Shown piece after piece: positions 41,601 to 53,019 of a stretch of 64,000 bases of DNA (the first letter of the stretch is position 1; every line of letters begins with the position of its first letter). The notes under the pieces were generated by a model. It was not told the origin of the DNA. It did not search any database and saw nothing but the letters and a program-made list of their open reading frames with translations. Source of the DNA: Catonia carolina (taxonomy: Eukaryota; Arthropoda; Insecta; Hemiptera; Achilidae). Location of the stretch: the NCBI GenBank assembly GCA_035578175.1, contig JAQMRL010000002.1, positions 134,170,171 to 134,234,170 of the forward strand, written 5' to 3'. Position numbers and translations under genes: made by a program.

Positions 41601-44600
41601 ATATGACTAAAGCACGTAAGAACAGAAGAGGTAGAGGTATAAATGACACTAGTCAGAGTTATCTCATCCGAGTTTCATGAATTTCATTTTACAATCAAAC
41701 CCTGTTGATAATGAAATACAGGTGTCATTCGGAGAGTCGAAAGTACATGATTTTCCAAAGGACTGGCATTCTGATACGTATAATTATAAACGCTGTGCGA
41801 CGACCATGTAAATCAAATCAACTCATCTCACTCAGAAAAGATTTTAGAGGTTCAAACCACCTTTTCCGCTGCTTACCTAAAAAACAATTTTCATTGCACA
41901 ACAATTTCAACAGCCAGCATTTGTTTACTGACAAATTGGATTGAAAATAAGTAATTTTATTAGCCTACCTTGCTTAAGAGAACGCATGAGTTGTTCGGTT
42001 TCGGAACGTTAAAAAGTCGCATCTGATAATGCTTATAAAATTGCAATATTCGAACAAGCTGCCTACATAAACACTGATTACAGGCCTAAAACTCTATAAA
42101 ATCACAGCTATCGGGATCGTAATATTTCTGCTTATACTTTCGCTACGACAATTAAGCGAATGCTGTCGCCGAATTATTTTTTATTTATCTCATCTGTACG
42201 AATCAGGTGTTAAAGTTTATAGTTTTACACTGCCTGTGTACAAGATATAAATACTGCTTATAAATTTCCCGTTAACTAACAGATCCTAAATCAACGAAAA
42301 GTATACTTGACAAGACGTTATTTGACAAATTATTTTTGACCTACGCTATTATTGTGTTTAACAGAAACAAAAATATATGTATCAAAATATAACTGGTATT
42401 TAACAAACGATCTTTTAGGGTTGCGTGAGTAAGTCGGGCCAAGTTGAGTGTGATGCGCATGTGACGTCAACGGCTCAGGTAATAATTGCCCAATCAGAGT
42501 CTTATATTTTCGGCCAATAAGAAAGCCCAGTTTTAACCAATCAGATGTCTTCTTTTGCGTCATTTTGATTGGTTAATATTGTCCAATCAGAGAGTTTATA
42601 TTACTGTACTACGTCACACCGATGTCAACCAATGACAAAGTGTCTTGAGCGTTACGTCATTCGTCAGGATATGCTGCTTTCTGATTGGTCCGTACTGATT
42701 CTGGACGTCACGTCGAGTATGATTGTAATATAAGGTCCACACCCAATGTCAACCTCTAGTGAACGGTAGAGCAAAACATTTGAAGGTACCTTTTAATGAG
42801 ATTTATAGTTTCTAGGTAAATATCACTTACGAAATATGTAGTACCCCATTGTAGAGATCTTTCGAGTTCTTAAGGAAATTAAAAATTGGTTTCTGTTGTT
42901 GCTAAATGTTAACACGGTTTTTTAAAAAATCACGAGTGTTCATTTGTATACCGACACAAAGAAAAATAAACAAAAGAGAGTTTTCTGTTTTTCCTAGTTG
43001 TTCGATTTTTGTAACCTAATTTTTGGCCAGTAATGTATCATATTTTTAAGGGAATGACTTTATACAACTGTAAATAAATATTACGATACGTAGAAGGCAA
43101 CTGAAAAATCTAATTCAAAATATCTTGAGACGAAACAAAGTCAATATCCTACCGGGTAAGAAATTATACATCATTAATCCGTTTTATAACAAGAAAACTA
43201 TTTTGCTCTACTAACGAGCATTAGTCGACAAATAATAATCAACGGTCTGACAAAATGATGATATAATGGCCGATGTAATTTCGAAAAAGGTTTTCTGGCT
43301 TTACTTTTATTTCATTAGTTCCTGTAATTTAAGATGGATGAAATTTATTGTGGCCATAATGAAAAGGTAGAGTGTTAAACATTTTTTGCACGTAATTTGC
43401 TAGTTCCTGACCGTAAATATGTATTCATTTTTATCACAGGGTCAGCCAATTATATGACTAAAGCACGTAAGAACAGAAGAGGTAGAGGTATAAATGACAC
43501 TAGTCAGAGTTATCTCATCCGAGTTTCATGAATTTCATTTTACAATCAAACCCTGTTGATAATGAAATACAGGTGTCATTCGGAGAGTCGAAAGTACATG
43601 ATTTTCCAAAGGACTGGCATTCTGATACGTATAATTATAAACGCTGTGCGACGACCATGTAAATCAAATCAACTCATCTCACTCAGAAAAGATTTTAGAG
43701 GTTCAAACCACCTTTTCCGCTGCTTACCTAAAAAACAATTTTCATTGCACAACAATTTCAACAGCCAGCATTTGTTTACTGACAAATTGGATTGAAAATA
43801 AGTAATTTTATTAGCCTACCTTGCTTAAGAGAACGCATGAGTTGTTCGGTTTCGGAACGTTAAAAAGTCGCATCTGATAATGCTTATAAAATTGCAATAT
43901 TCGAACAAGCTGCCTACATAAACACTGATTACAGGCCTAAAACTCTATAAAATCACAGCTATCGGGATCGTAATATTTCTGCTTATACTTTCGCTACGAC
44001 AATTAAGCGAATGCTGTCGCCGAATTATTTTTTATTTATCTCATCTGTACGAATCAGGTGTTAAAGTTTATAGTTTTACACTGCCTGTGTACAAGATATA
44101 AATACTGCTTATAAATTTCCCGTTAACTAACAGATCCTAAATCAACGAAAAGTATACTTGACAAGACGTTATTTGACAAATTATTTTTGACCTACGCTAT
44201 TATTGTGTTTAACAGAAACAAAAATATATGTATCAAAATATAACTGGTATTTAACAAACGATCTTTTAGGGTTGCGTGAGTAAGTCGGGCCAAGTTGAGT
44301 GTGATGCGCATGTGACGTCAACGGCTCAGGTAATAATTGCCCAATCAGAGTCTTATATTTTCGGCCAATAAGAAAGCCCAGTTTTAACCAATCAGATGTC
44401 TTCTTTTGCGTCATTTTGATTGGTTAATATTGTCCAATCAGAGAGTTTATATTACTGTACTACGTCACACCGATGTCAACCAATGACAAAGTGTCTTGAG
44501 CGTTACGTCATTCGTCAGGATATGCTGCTTTCTGATTGGTCCGTACTGATTCTGGACGTCACGTCGAGTATGATTGTAATATAAGGTCCACACCCAATGT

Positions 44601-45130
44601 CAACCTCTAGTGAACGGTAGAGCAAAACATTTGAAGGTACCTTTTAATGAGATTTATAGTTTCTAGGTAAATATCACTTACGAAATATGTAGTACCCCAT
44701 TGTAGAGATCTTTCGAGTTCTTAAGGAAATTAAAAATTGGTTTCTGTTGTTGCTAAATGTTAACACGGTTTTTTAAAAAATCACGAGTGTTCATTTGTAT
44801 ACCGACACAAAGAAAAATAAACAAAAGAGAGTTTTCTGTTTTTCCTAGTTGTTCGATTTTTGTAACCTAATTTTTGGCCAGTAATGTATCATATTTTTAA
44901 GGGAATGACTTTATACAACTGTAAATAAATATTACGATACGTAGAAGGCAACTGAAAAATCTAATTCAAAATATCTTGAGACGAAACAAAGTCAATATCC
45001 TACCGGGTAAGAAAATATACCTCATTAGTCCGTTTTATAACAAGAAAACTATTTTGCTCTACGAACGAGCATTAGTCGAAAAATAATTTGAAACCCTAGT
45101 TCCTAAGTACCCAAGTTGATACCCTATATC

Positions 45131-45523
45131 TCTACCCTATCATGTAGAGCATAAAAAATTTAGTAAACTAGGCGATTTTTAAAAAGATCGTAGGACCAGT
45201 TTTTGAGAAAATTGCAAAAAAGTGAAAAATTATTCGAATAAACTACTACTTCCGGTCAACCGATTTTGATGAAAATGTTCGTGTCGGGGCTGGTAGTGGT
45301 ATGTAACTTAAATTTCAAGTTTCAAGTTCGTATAATGTTCCGTTCTTGAGATATTTTGTATACACACACACAGATACACAGACACACAAACCAATCGCTA
45401 AAAACATGATTTTTGGGTTCAGGGGTCTGAAAACGTGTAGATCCGGTGAAAACTCGATTTCTTAAAATCGACATGAAAACAATACTTTCCTTCCTATATA
45501 TTTATATAGGCAAGAGAAAGTAA
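45131..45523 (+). repeat. Dispersed (AC)n-bearing repeat family, copy C (3' part only)
   Basis: This is the 3' half of a repeat also found at 48611-49513 and 50624-51535, and inverted at 52370-52540. Shared marks are GTAGGACCAGTTTTTGAG, ACTACTACTTCCGGT, a CA-rich microsatellite (short here, near 45361-45390), GGGTTCAGGGG and the end TATATAGGCAAGAGAAA. No coding capacity is seen. It begins only about 45 bp after the satellite ends. The family is unknown to me; a non-autonomous element is likely. Confidence 0.85.
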
Positions 45524-45565
45524 AAAGGAAATCTTAATTCAAATAATTTTACCAGAGGCTTTAAC

Positions 45566-47570
45566 CATAGAGTATAAAAGTAATAGAGCGGCCTAGTGGA
45601 TGAGCGAAGTGTGTCTACTTACCCCCACTCTTTGGTTACCCATATCGCCTGCCACTTCAATTATTTCCCTTGCCACGAAGCGGTAACTAGCCTATAATCT
45701 GTGCGTTTCTTTTAATTTTTTTAGTTATTGTTTAATATTATATTTTGCGTTTTGTTTATTCACTTTAGTTATTGTGTGTGGATTATTGTGCGTGGATTAT
45801 TGTGTGTGAATTATTGTGCGTGGATTTTTGTGTGTAAATTATTGTGTGTGGACACTTATCCAACTTTATTGGTATGTGTGTGGCGTACGGATGCAATAAC
45901 CGAAAAAAGAAAACAGAAGCTGTAGAGGGAATGAAAATTTCTTTCCACAGTTTTCCTAACAATCCAGAACTCAATGATAAATGGATTTAAGCAATCAGGA
46001 GAGACAATTGGAAACCATCTAATCACAGTCGTATTTGTCGTGACCATTTCAAAGAAGATGATAATGATAACTATTCTCCTTTTCGAAGATATTTACAAAA
46101 GATGCAGTTCCAGCGATATTTGCAGCATTTCCACCACATTTACAGCTGTCAACATCAACTTCAAATGTAAGGAGAGTTTTAAAGCGTGCTCTCTCACCAA
46201 TTTCGCCCTCAATATCGGAAAAAGTACAAAAAACTTATTTCGAAATAACTACCGAAAAACTTAAGAAAACCCAACGGAAACTAACTAAAACAAGAAAACG
46301 ATTAAGAAATATGGCATTAAAACAAAAGAGACTAAAGTTAAAAGTGGCTAATTTAAAAGATATCATAAGAGAATTATAAACAAAAATTTTATTCAGTCGG
46401 AGCACGGTGATCTATTGAGCAATATTTCAAAAACATCGTTCTGTCTTATACAGAGAGAATCACAAAAGCACACCAATCTCAAACTGAAAAAACTGTACGA
46501 TGTCCGCCTTCGTAATTTCACCACGACTTTGCATTTTTGTCTCCTAAAGCGTACAACTTTGTTCGACACACTTTTCAGGCCTTCCTAATGTCCGAACGCG
46601 GTAATATATTAATGTAATGTGGCTAAGTGGTATTCTTGAATTAATGCCGAACCGGGGTTTAGCTCAGAAGTTTTCCGAGTACTAAAAGAAAAGTTTCAAA
46701 ATGAACATGGTTTGGTGTGCAGTTTAATGTTCGATGCAATGGCCATTCGGCAGCATGTAGATTGGGATGGAAAAAAATTGTATGCTTACATGGATCTGGG
46801 ACACGGAAATACTGACGACGGAGCTCCAATAGCCAATGAAGTATTTGTCATTCATCTCGTATGTGTCAATAAGTTATGGAAAATACCTCTGGAGTACTTT
46901 TTTTAAAGGAATCACCGGTGAACAAATTTATTCTCTGACCTTTCAATGCTTGCATCTTCTATCTGACGTAAACATCAAAGTTACCTCAATCACTTGCGAT
47001 GGCACATTACCTAACTTTTCGACTTTCGTAAGATTTGGTTGTAATTAAAAAGACTCAAAACAAAACTTTAGAAAAAAGATTTACCTAAAACAAAAAATAA
47101 AGTAACCTAAAACAAAAAATAAAGTGAACCAGAACAAACATTAAAAATCTATTAATTACCACTGAATTATTATTTTTTTCATTTATTTTCTTAATGTATT
47201 AATTATAATAATAGTCGACAGCCAATTTTGGTTTTTGATTTTTACTTATTACAGTAACGAATCAATCAATATACATTCATTTAGTACTTTTTAATAAACA
47301 TAAATACCAGTGATTTCATATTTTGTATAATTTTGTTCATCTGGCTTTCTATATTATTTAACTTATTCTCTCAGTTACACTGAAAACTAACAGAAGCAAA
47401 ACCAAAGAAATCCGAGATAAAGCAGAACAACTAAACGAAACAGAAGCAGCAGTGTGATGGCAGGCGGCTGGGCTAGGCGAGGTAGGTAACCAAGGAGTTG
47501 GGGGGTCAGCGCACACAACTACCAGTCTGCCGCTTATGGAAAGGCTTCTCTAGTTATTCTATACTCAGTG
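45566..47570 (+). mobile_element. Decayed P-superfamily DNA transposon, 2005 bp, with TIRs and 8-bp target duplication
   Basis: The left end starts CATAGAGTATAAAAG and the right end, reverse-complemented, starts CACTGAGTATAGAAT. Over the first 29 bp, 21 positions match. Flanking 8-mers are GCTTTAAC (45558-45565) and GCTATAAC (47571-47578), 7 of 8 the same, as expected for the 8-bp target duplication of P elements. Inner inverted repeats also exist: the region near 45625-45665 (CTCTTTGGTTACC) pairs with the reverse complement of 47455-47515 (CTCCTTGGTTACC). The interior holds a broken transposase with an N-terminal THAP domain. Between about 47049 and 47440 it is AT-rich with no recognisable coding. 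The C-terminal half of the transposase is missing, so the copy is both internally deleted and mutated. Confidence 0.88.
45874..47048 (+). pseudogene. P-element/THAP9-like transposase pseudogene, N-terminal half
   Basis: Intact members bind element ends through a C2CH zinc THAP domain and cut DNA with an RNase H-like domain. From ATG 45874 the frame shows THAP marks: C-x4-C at the start (CVAYGC), SFHSFP, KW, an in-frame TAA at 45988 where the helix should continue, then RRDNW and ICRDHF (the final C-x2-H). A frameshift between about 46045 and 46095 moves to another frame holding AVPAIF, a near match to the AVPTIF box that ends THAP domains, then a lysine-rich coiled coil ending at 46379. Further on, in several frames, come FLSPKAYNFVR, AEPGFSSEVF and CSLMFDAMAIRQHVDWDGKK with its likely first catalytic Asp. 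TSITCDG with a second Asp follows, then a stop at 47046-47048. Several stops and shifts make it non-functional. Confidence 0.88.
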
Positions 47571-47984
47571 GCTATAACATTCAAGTTGAATTAAACAAAT
47601 TAAATTAAATTAATTGATTTAAAATAAGTTGTAACTAAATAAATATTTAGCTACAAATAATTAAAAATAGATTAAAAGGAAATAAGAAAAGCATGCAAAT
47701 AATATTGAATTCATAAATATGATTTAATAACAAAGATGCTTACAAATAAGGAAATTAAGAATAAATTAAAACTTATAAAATAAGATGCAACAATGACTCT
47801 GAATCCCATTTCTTGGATGGAAGGGTACAAGCACTAGCGAGTGACAGACTCCAAAGAAGATTAAAGTAACTATATTCTTTTAAATTTTAATAATTTTGAG
47901 CTCAGAATACAAATTTTATATATTCATTTTTTAAATATTTTCAAGGAAACGTTTCAAACAATTTAGAAAATCAAAATTTTATAT
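47571..47984. other. AT-rich spacer, nothing recognised
   Basis: Between the P-type element and the Jockey fragment there is AT-rich sequence with runs such as AATTAAATTAAATTAATTG. I see no open frame, RNA gene or repeat shared with the rest of the window. Confidence 0.6.
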
Positions 47985-48458
47985 TACACTTACATTGGAC
48001 AGGTAACTTACATGGAACGCACATGTTACACACACACACGGCACAAACTTAAAACACGCTTCTATCAACTGAAACGCTTACTCGATAGACGTTCTAAATT
48101 AAACATGTCACATAAATTAACAATCTGCATGACAGTCTTAAGACCAATCTGGACATATGGAGTTCAACTTTGGGTATCTGCTAAACCTTCACACACGAAA
48201 AGTATACTAGCGATTCAGAACAAGATTCTACGAACAATAACGCAATGCCCCTATTACATCACAAACTCAACGTTGCACAAAGACTTACAAATCTCATAGG
48301 TAATTGATGCTGCGAAACAACTATACAAGACGATGCATGACAAATTTGAATTACATGACAACCCTCTAATACAAAACATGTACACTAGGGCGATACCGAG
48401 TGCTCAGCGCAGACGTTTGAAGCGCCTCTGGCGAAGAGATGTTCTTGGCCAACTGTAG
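47985..48458 (+). pseudogene. Jockey-clade non-LTR retrotransposon, C-terminal reverse-transcriptase fragment
   Basis: The piece covers the thumb and C-terminal part of a Jockey-type RT polyprotein. A first frame (about 47985-48035) reads LTLDR, stop, LTWNAHV. It then shifts in a short CA run into the frame starting at 48012. That frame has KLKTRFYQLKRLLDRRSKL, PIWTYGVQLWV and IQNKILRTITQCPYY, the classic order for Jockey elements. A TAG at 48297-48299 interrupts the frame, which then continues to a TAG at 48456-48458 with RRLKRLWRRDVL. There is no catalytic FADD box, no endonuclease and no clear poly(A) tail, so it is a 5'-truncated, dead copy. It shares no sequence with the gag remnant at 53254, so whether they are one family is unknown. 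Confidence 0.85.
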
Positions 48459-48610
48459 GACTGTGGTGATGACTGCACGCTCCTTCAAGTAAATCAAGTT
48501 TTGGAACATTAGCTTCACATTTAGAAATTGTTGTATTACTATAATAAAAGATACTAAATTTTGAATAAAAAATCTGGTGTGAAACACTCACACAACTTTC
48601 TCTTGCCAAT

Positions 48611-49358
48611 GCAAATAATTAATAATAAACCTAACATTATTAATAAAATATTAGAAATAAACAAAAACTAACCTCAAAAACATAACCTTATTTTAATCAT
48701 GAGTGAATGACGCAAAATGAAAATCGAACTCAATTTGGCTTAAAAAAAAAACAGAAAATCACACTTTCGCGCTAAACTAGGCTTTGTAGAGAAAAATTCT
48801 CTAAGTAAAAGTTGTAGATCTCTTAATTTTCTATAAATTTTATTATATACACTTTTGTCTTAAAGTGCATACTAAGGCCGAAATCTTTAAAAAATCGATT
48901 TTTCACACGTTTTCGTGAGAAAAAACAGACAATCGCTAATTACCGCTAAACTGAGCGTTATACAAAAAAATGCTTGAAATAAGAGTTGTAGGTTTTTAAA
49001 TTTTCTACAACTTTTATTATATACATTTTTGCTCTAAAATTAATATTGAAGCCGTAATCTTAAAAAAACACTTTTTTTACGTAAAAACACCCTCACCAAG
49101 AATTTCAGCAAACATGGCGCCTACCCTACCTTTTAGAGAATAAAAAATTAAGTAAATGGGGCGATTTTTAAAAAAATCGTAGGACCAGTTTTTGAGAAAA
49201 TCGCAAAAAAGTTAAAAATTATACGAACAAACTACTACTTCCGGTTGACCGATTTTGATGAAAATGTTCGTGTTGGGTCCGGTAGTGGTATGTAACTTAA
49301 GTTTCAAGTTTCAAGTTCGTACAATGTTCCGTTCTTGAGATATTTTGTACACACACAC

Positions 49359-49419
<61 letters not shown>

Positions 49420-49513
49420 CCAATCGCTAAAAACATGTTTTTTGGGTTCAGGGGGTCTGAAAACGTATAGATCCGGTGAAAACTCGATTTCTTAAAATCG
49501 ACATGAAAACAAT
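48611..49513 (+). repeat. Dispersed (AC)n-bearing repeat family, copy A (about 900 bp)
   Basis: It aligns over its length with 50624-51535 (copy B). The 5' part is made of two diverged sub-repeats of about 180 bp. Each reads roughly CGCTAAACT, GTTGTAG, TATTATATAC, then AAGCCGTAATCTT or AGGCCGAAATCTT. The 3' part has GTAGGACCAGTTTTTGAG, a long (AC)n at 49349-49415 and GGGTTCAGGGGGTCTG. It stops at CATGAAAACAAT, before the TTTCCTTCC end present in copies B and C, and joins directly to a P-element fragment. No coding capacity apart from a meaningless Cys-Val frame in the microsatellite. Confidence 0.88.
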
Positions 49514-49514
49514 T

Positions 49515-49599
49515 AAAATACCTCTGGAGTACTTTTTTTAAAGGAATCACCGGTGAACAAATTTATTCTCTGACCTTTCAATGCTTGCATCTTCTATCT
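49515..49599 (+). repeat. 85-bp exact copy of the P-type transposase interior
   Basis: Bases 49515-49599 are identical to 46880-46964, the part of the transposase that reads KIPLEYFF and what follows. It has no terminal repeats and sits at the truncation point of repeat copy A. It may be filler DNA captured during break repair, or the end of another deleted P-type copy. Confidence 0.9.
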
Positions 49600-50565
49600 A
49601 ATTAAGTTATTAGTTATTAGTTATTAAGTTATTAGTTTTAATTAAGTTTTTAATTAAAACTTTACAAGTTTTATACAAGTGACTGAAGATGTATCATCTT
49701 CTATAGATTTTTAATAAATAATGTTTTTAGTTTCAATTATATGTTATTTACTCTGATGATGGTGGATCCACCGAAACACGTGTAAGTGAAAATTAAAATA
49801 AAGGTGACGCAGTTTTAAAAAGAAGGTTAGTGAAATTATTGTATTAATTCATTATATGAAATAGAAATATTTAAAACTGCAGGATGCATTATAAAGATTT
49901 ATTTTTGAAAACTATAATAATAAAATAATAATGCCGGAGACAGCAACAAAGCGCGAGAATGAAGGCGTTATGGGTCGAAGCTGGCAAGTACAGTAGGCCA
50001 GAGGAACAACTTGGTAACGTGATCCATAGCAGGTCAATTCGTGAACAAAAAAAAAATAATGTCACTTAAACTATTTTAAAACTATTTATAATTATTTTAA
50101 TTAGGCATACTTGGTATTTGATCATTCCCCAACAATCTGCAAACGTGTTTTATAAGTTCTTCATGCAGACAGCACAGTTCTTCTGTTGTGAGCACCTGAA
50201 TTCAGAAAATATTGTTTGTATTAATTTTGTTTTTCATCTTGAAAATTAAATCTCAGCTATTCTGTTCATAGCAAAAAATCCAACATAAACTCTAAAAGTT
50301 AACTTATTTTAATTTTAAGTGAGTAAACTTTCAAAAAAAACAGTAGAAAATTCATAGGGTTGAAATAAAAATTAAAATGAAAACAAGACAAAATTTTGAT
50401 TGAAGGATTTCAATAGAATTATGCTTATCCGAACCAATCTGGATCAGGGAAAATATTTATTCACAAAATTGCGATATCCCACACACAGTATTTAAACGAC
50501 ACAGCAAATTATACACTGTAGCTCTAACCCATACAGTATTGTACACGCATCATTAAAGTTTAAAT
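49600..50565. other. AT-rich spacer with short tandem TTAGTTATTA-like repeats; otherwise nothing recognised
   Basis: At 49603-49660 there is a low-complexity TTAGTTATTAAG tandem tract. Near 49756-49800 is CTGATGATGG, the 12-bp palindrome GGTGGATCCACC, then CGAAACACGTGT. Such strings occur at the 3' ends of some retroelements, but I cannot assign it. No open frame of note. Confidence 0.5.
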
Positions 50566-50610
50566 ACAGAAGTAACTCGATTAGCCGGGGGCGGATTAAC
50601 TGGGGTGGTG
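50566..50610. mobile_element. Possible pogo/Tigger-type terminal repeat remnant
   Basis: The string ACAGAAGTAACTCGATTAGC, then CGGGGGCGGATTAACTGGGG, resembles the terminal repeats of pogo/Tigger (Tc1-mariner) elements, which read like CTCGATTAACCGGGG followed by CGGATTAACCGGGG. I find no partner end or transposase nearby, so this rests on resemblance alone. Confidence 0.3.
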
Positions 50611-50623
50611 AAAAAAATAAAAT

Positions 50624-51351
50624 GCAAATAATGACCAATATAACCTAAAATTAGTAATAAAACAGTAGAAATAAACTAACCTCCAACAACATAACCTTAT
50701 TTTAGTCATGAGTGAAAGACGCAAAATGAAAATCAACCGCAATTTAGCTTAAAAATACGGAAAATCACTCTTTCGCGCTAAACTAGGCTCTGTAGAGAAA
50801 AATGTTTAAAATAAAAGTTGTAGATCTTTTAATTTCCTATAAATTTAATTATATACACTTTTGTCATAAAATGCAAACTAAGGCCGAAATCTTTAAAAAA
50901 TCGATTTTTCACACGTTTTCGTGAGAAAAAACCAGAAAATCGCTAATTACCGCTAAACTAAGCGTTATACAAAAAAAAATGTTTGAAATAAAGGTTGTAG
51001 GATTTTAAACTCTCTACAACTTTTATTATATAAATTTTTACACTAAAATGCATATATTAAAGCCGTAACCTTAAAACAACAATTTTTTTACTTGAAAACC
51101 GTCTCACCAAGAATTTCAGCAAACATGGCGCCTACCCTTTCTTGTAGAGCATAAAAAATTTAGTAAACCAGGCGATTTTTAAAAAATTCGTAGGACCAGT
51201 TTTTGAGAAAATCGCAAAAAAGTGAAATATTACATGAATAAACTACTACTTCTGGTTGACCGATTTTGATGAAAATGTTCGTGTCGAGTACGGTAGTGGT
51301 ATGTAACTTAAGTTTCAAGTTCGTACGATGTTCCGTTCTTGAGATATTCTG

Positions 51352-51399
<48 letters not shown>

Positions 51400-51535
51400 T
51401 ACACAGACCAATCGCTAAAAACATGTTTTTTGGGTTCAGGGGTCGGAAAACGTGTAGATCCGGTGAAAACTCGATTTCGAAAAATCGACATGAAAACTAT
51501 ACTTTCCTTCCTATATATTCATGTAGGCAAGAGAA
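50624..51535 (+). repeat. Dispersed (AC)n-bearing repeat family, copy B (about 910 bp, most complete)
   Basis: The longest copy of the family. It has both 180-bp sub-repeats, the GTAGGACCAGTTTTTGAG core, an (AC)n tract at about 51353-51397 and the full 3' end with ACTTTCCTTCCTATATATTC and TGTAGGCAAGAGAAAA. Copy A differs from it by scattered substitutions. The microsatellite lies at the same place in every copy, so an AC-rich stretch is part of the element and its length varies. No open frame of interest. Confidence 0.88.
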
Positions 51536-52369
51536 AATAATAATGCAAAGATATTGTGACACTTATTGCTAAGGTCCGTTTCGAGATCTAGGTTATTAAA
51601 TAATTAATACACTAAAGTTTACAATTACAAGAATTTATTACACTAAAAGATTACAAAATAAATAATTCAACTAATTATAATTAAGAAATACAATAAATGA
51701 TTTAATAATTCACTTAAAATAAATAACAAACAATAAATAACTTAATAACTTACTTAGCCTACTTACAATCACTTTTATAGATTACACTAACATACAAGAC
51801 ACAAACTGAATTCACAAAACTACACATTAACTTTACAATACACACACAACAAAGAGACGGTATAACAATCTTGAATAACTACAATACTCGGATGTGTAAC
51901 CTGTAAATACACACCCACGATAATCTCTCGGCAAAGATCACACGAATACTGACTGACCGCACTCGGGGGTCTCTTTTTATACCTACTCATTCATAAAGAT
52001 TGTTCCAGAATAAAGTAGAGAAATCATAAAGTACAAAAATAACTCTTTATTAATGAATGCTAGAAAAATCTTGTTAATAGGTCAACAAAAAGTCTTTTGT
52101 AAATAGAAAACGTAAACAACCTGCCTCCCTCATAATAGCTGTACACAATACCTAAACTTTATGATAATTATTACAACCCTTATGAATGAATAGACACACT
52201 TTTATGGCTATTGTGTGTTGTTATTTCTGTCTTTATTACTCTCTATTGTTGTTACTATTATTTCACACTCTATACTATTTCTTGAATGGATTTCTGGAAC
52301 CTTCGAGAAAAAAAAACTTTAATTCGATCTGTCACAATATTATTATGCCTATGTGTATATACCTATGTT
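51536..52369. other. AT-rich spacer, nothing recognised
   Basis: The sequence up to about 51850 is very A/T-rich with AATAAATAA-type runs. From 51900 to 52000 it is less extreme, with CTCGGGGGTCTCTTTTTATA. No coding, RNA gene or repeat shared with the rest of the window was found. Confidence 0.5.
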
Positions 52370-52540
52370 TTTAATTTCTCTTGCCCTATATGAATAGCCT
52401 ATACAGGAAAGAAAGTATTGTTTAGGGGTCGATTTTTCGAAATCGAGTTTTCACCGAATGTTTACATTTTCAGGCCCCTGAACCCAAAACCATGTTTTTA
52501 GCGATCGGTCTGTGTGTGTTGTGTGTGTATGTGTTCAAGC
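52370..52540 (-). repeat. Dispersed (AC)n-bearing repeat family, copy D (3' end, inverted)
   Basis: In reverse complement this reads the 3' end of the family in order: a short TG/CA-rich tract, AGACCGATCGCTAAAAACAT, GGGTTCAGGGG, CGGTGAAAACTCGATTTCG, then a TTTCCT-type end and GCAAGAGAAA. Only about 170 bp remain. Confidence 0.8.
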
Positions 52541-53009
52541 AATAAATTTTATGTAGGCTACATTGTAGTTAATTTTCTTACCTCTATTCCATATAAGCAA
52601 CATTTATCAACCAAAGTCATTTTCTTTTTATTTCTGTCAGATGTTTTCTTCCTTGTTACTGTAAAACAAACAATCAAGTAAATAAATAACCATAACGTAG
52701 GAATACAAAAATTGTCTTTAAAGACTACATTTCAATAAAAAAAAAACATTAAAAATTTTAAAAGTAATAAACTTTGATAGTCACTCCATCTTAACGAGGG
52801 GAGGGGTTAGTTGAAACGTCCATCTTACCTATGTTAACATTTGACCCGCTTTTTATAAAGCCAATAAAGATATTTGATTCAATTTTTTTATCTCGCAAAC
52901 TAACACAAAAATATAAGCTGCATTTTGATTATTGTTTTTTTCAAAAGCGGCTATGTGCCGAAAAAGTTCTTTTTTTGATTGTTTCTTGAAGCTTGGTTTC
53001 CCACCTACT
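52541..53009. other. Spacer, nothing recognised
   Basis: AT-rich sequence with A-runs near 52737-52747. I see no gene or repeat before the SINE target site. Confidence 0.5.
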
Positions 53010-53019
53010 AATAGACCTA

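Larger units (their letters stand above)
1..45087. repeat. 1851-bp satellite array, about 24 tandem copies, head to tail
   Basis: The same 1851-bp sequence repeats in one orientation from the first base to about 45087, where the match to the unit fails. Copies begin at 1, 1852, 3703, 5554, 7405, 10000, 11851, 13702, 15552, 17403, 19254, 21105, 22956, 24807, 26658, 28509, 30360, 32210, 34061, 35912, 37762, 39613, 41464 and 43315. Copies 8, 17 and 20 are 1850 bp because of single-base deletions (near 14439, 31030 and 36924). Copy 5 is lengthened by 744 bp through a MITE insertion. The last copy lacks about 75 bp of its 3' end and has extra substitutions there, as expected at an array edge. The left end lies outside the window. 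I see no rRNA, snRNA, histone or other known tandem gene in the unit. Small open frames occur but look non-coding. The period is far longer than the 150-400 bp of most insect satellites. Confidence 0.98.

Noticed and set aside
1..45087. CRISPR array, rDNA spacer, or histone/5S gene cluster as explanation of the tandem repeat
   Set aside because: The unit is 1851 bp with no spacers. No rRNA, 5S or histone sequence is found in it.
49311..49550. Cys-Val repeat frame (also at 51160-51411)
   Set aside because: Translation of an (AC)n microsatellite.
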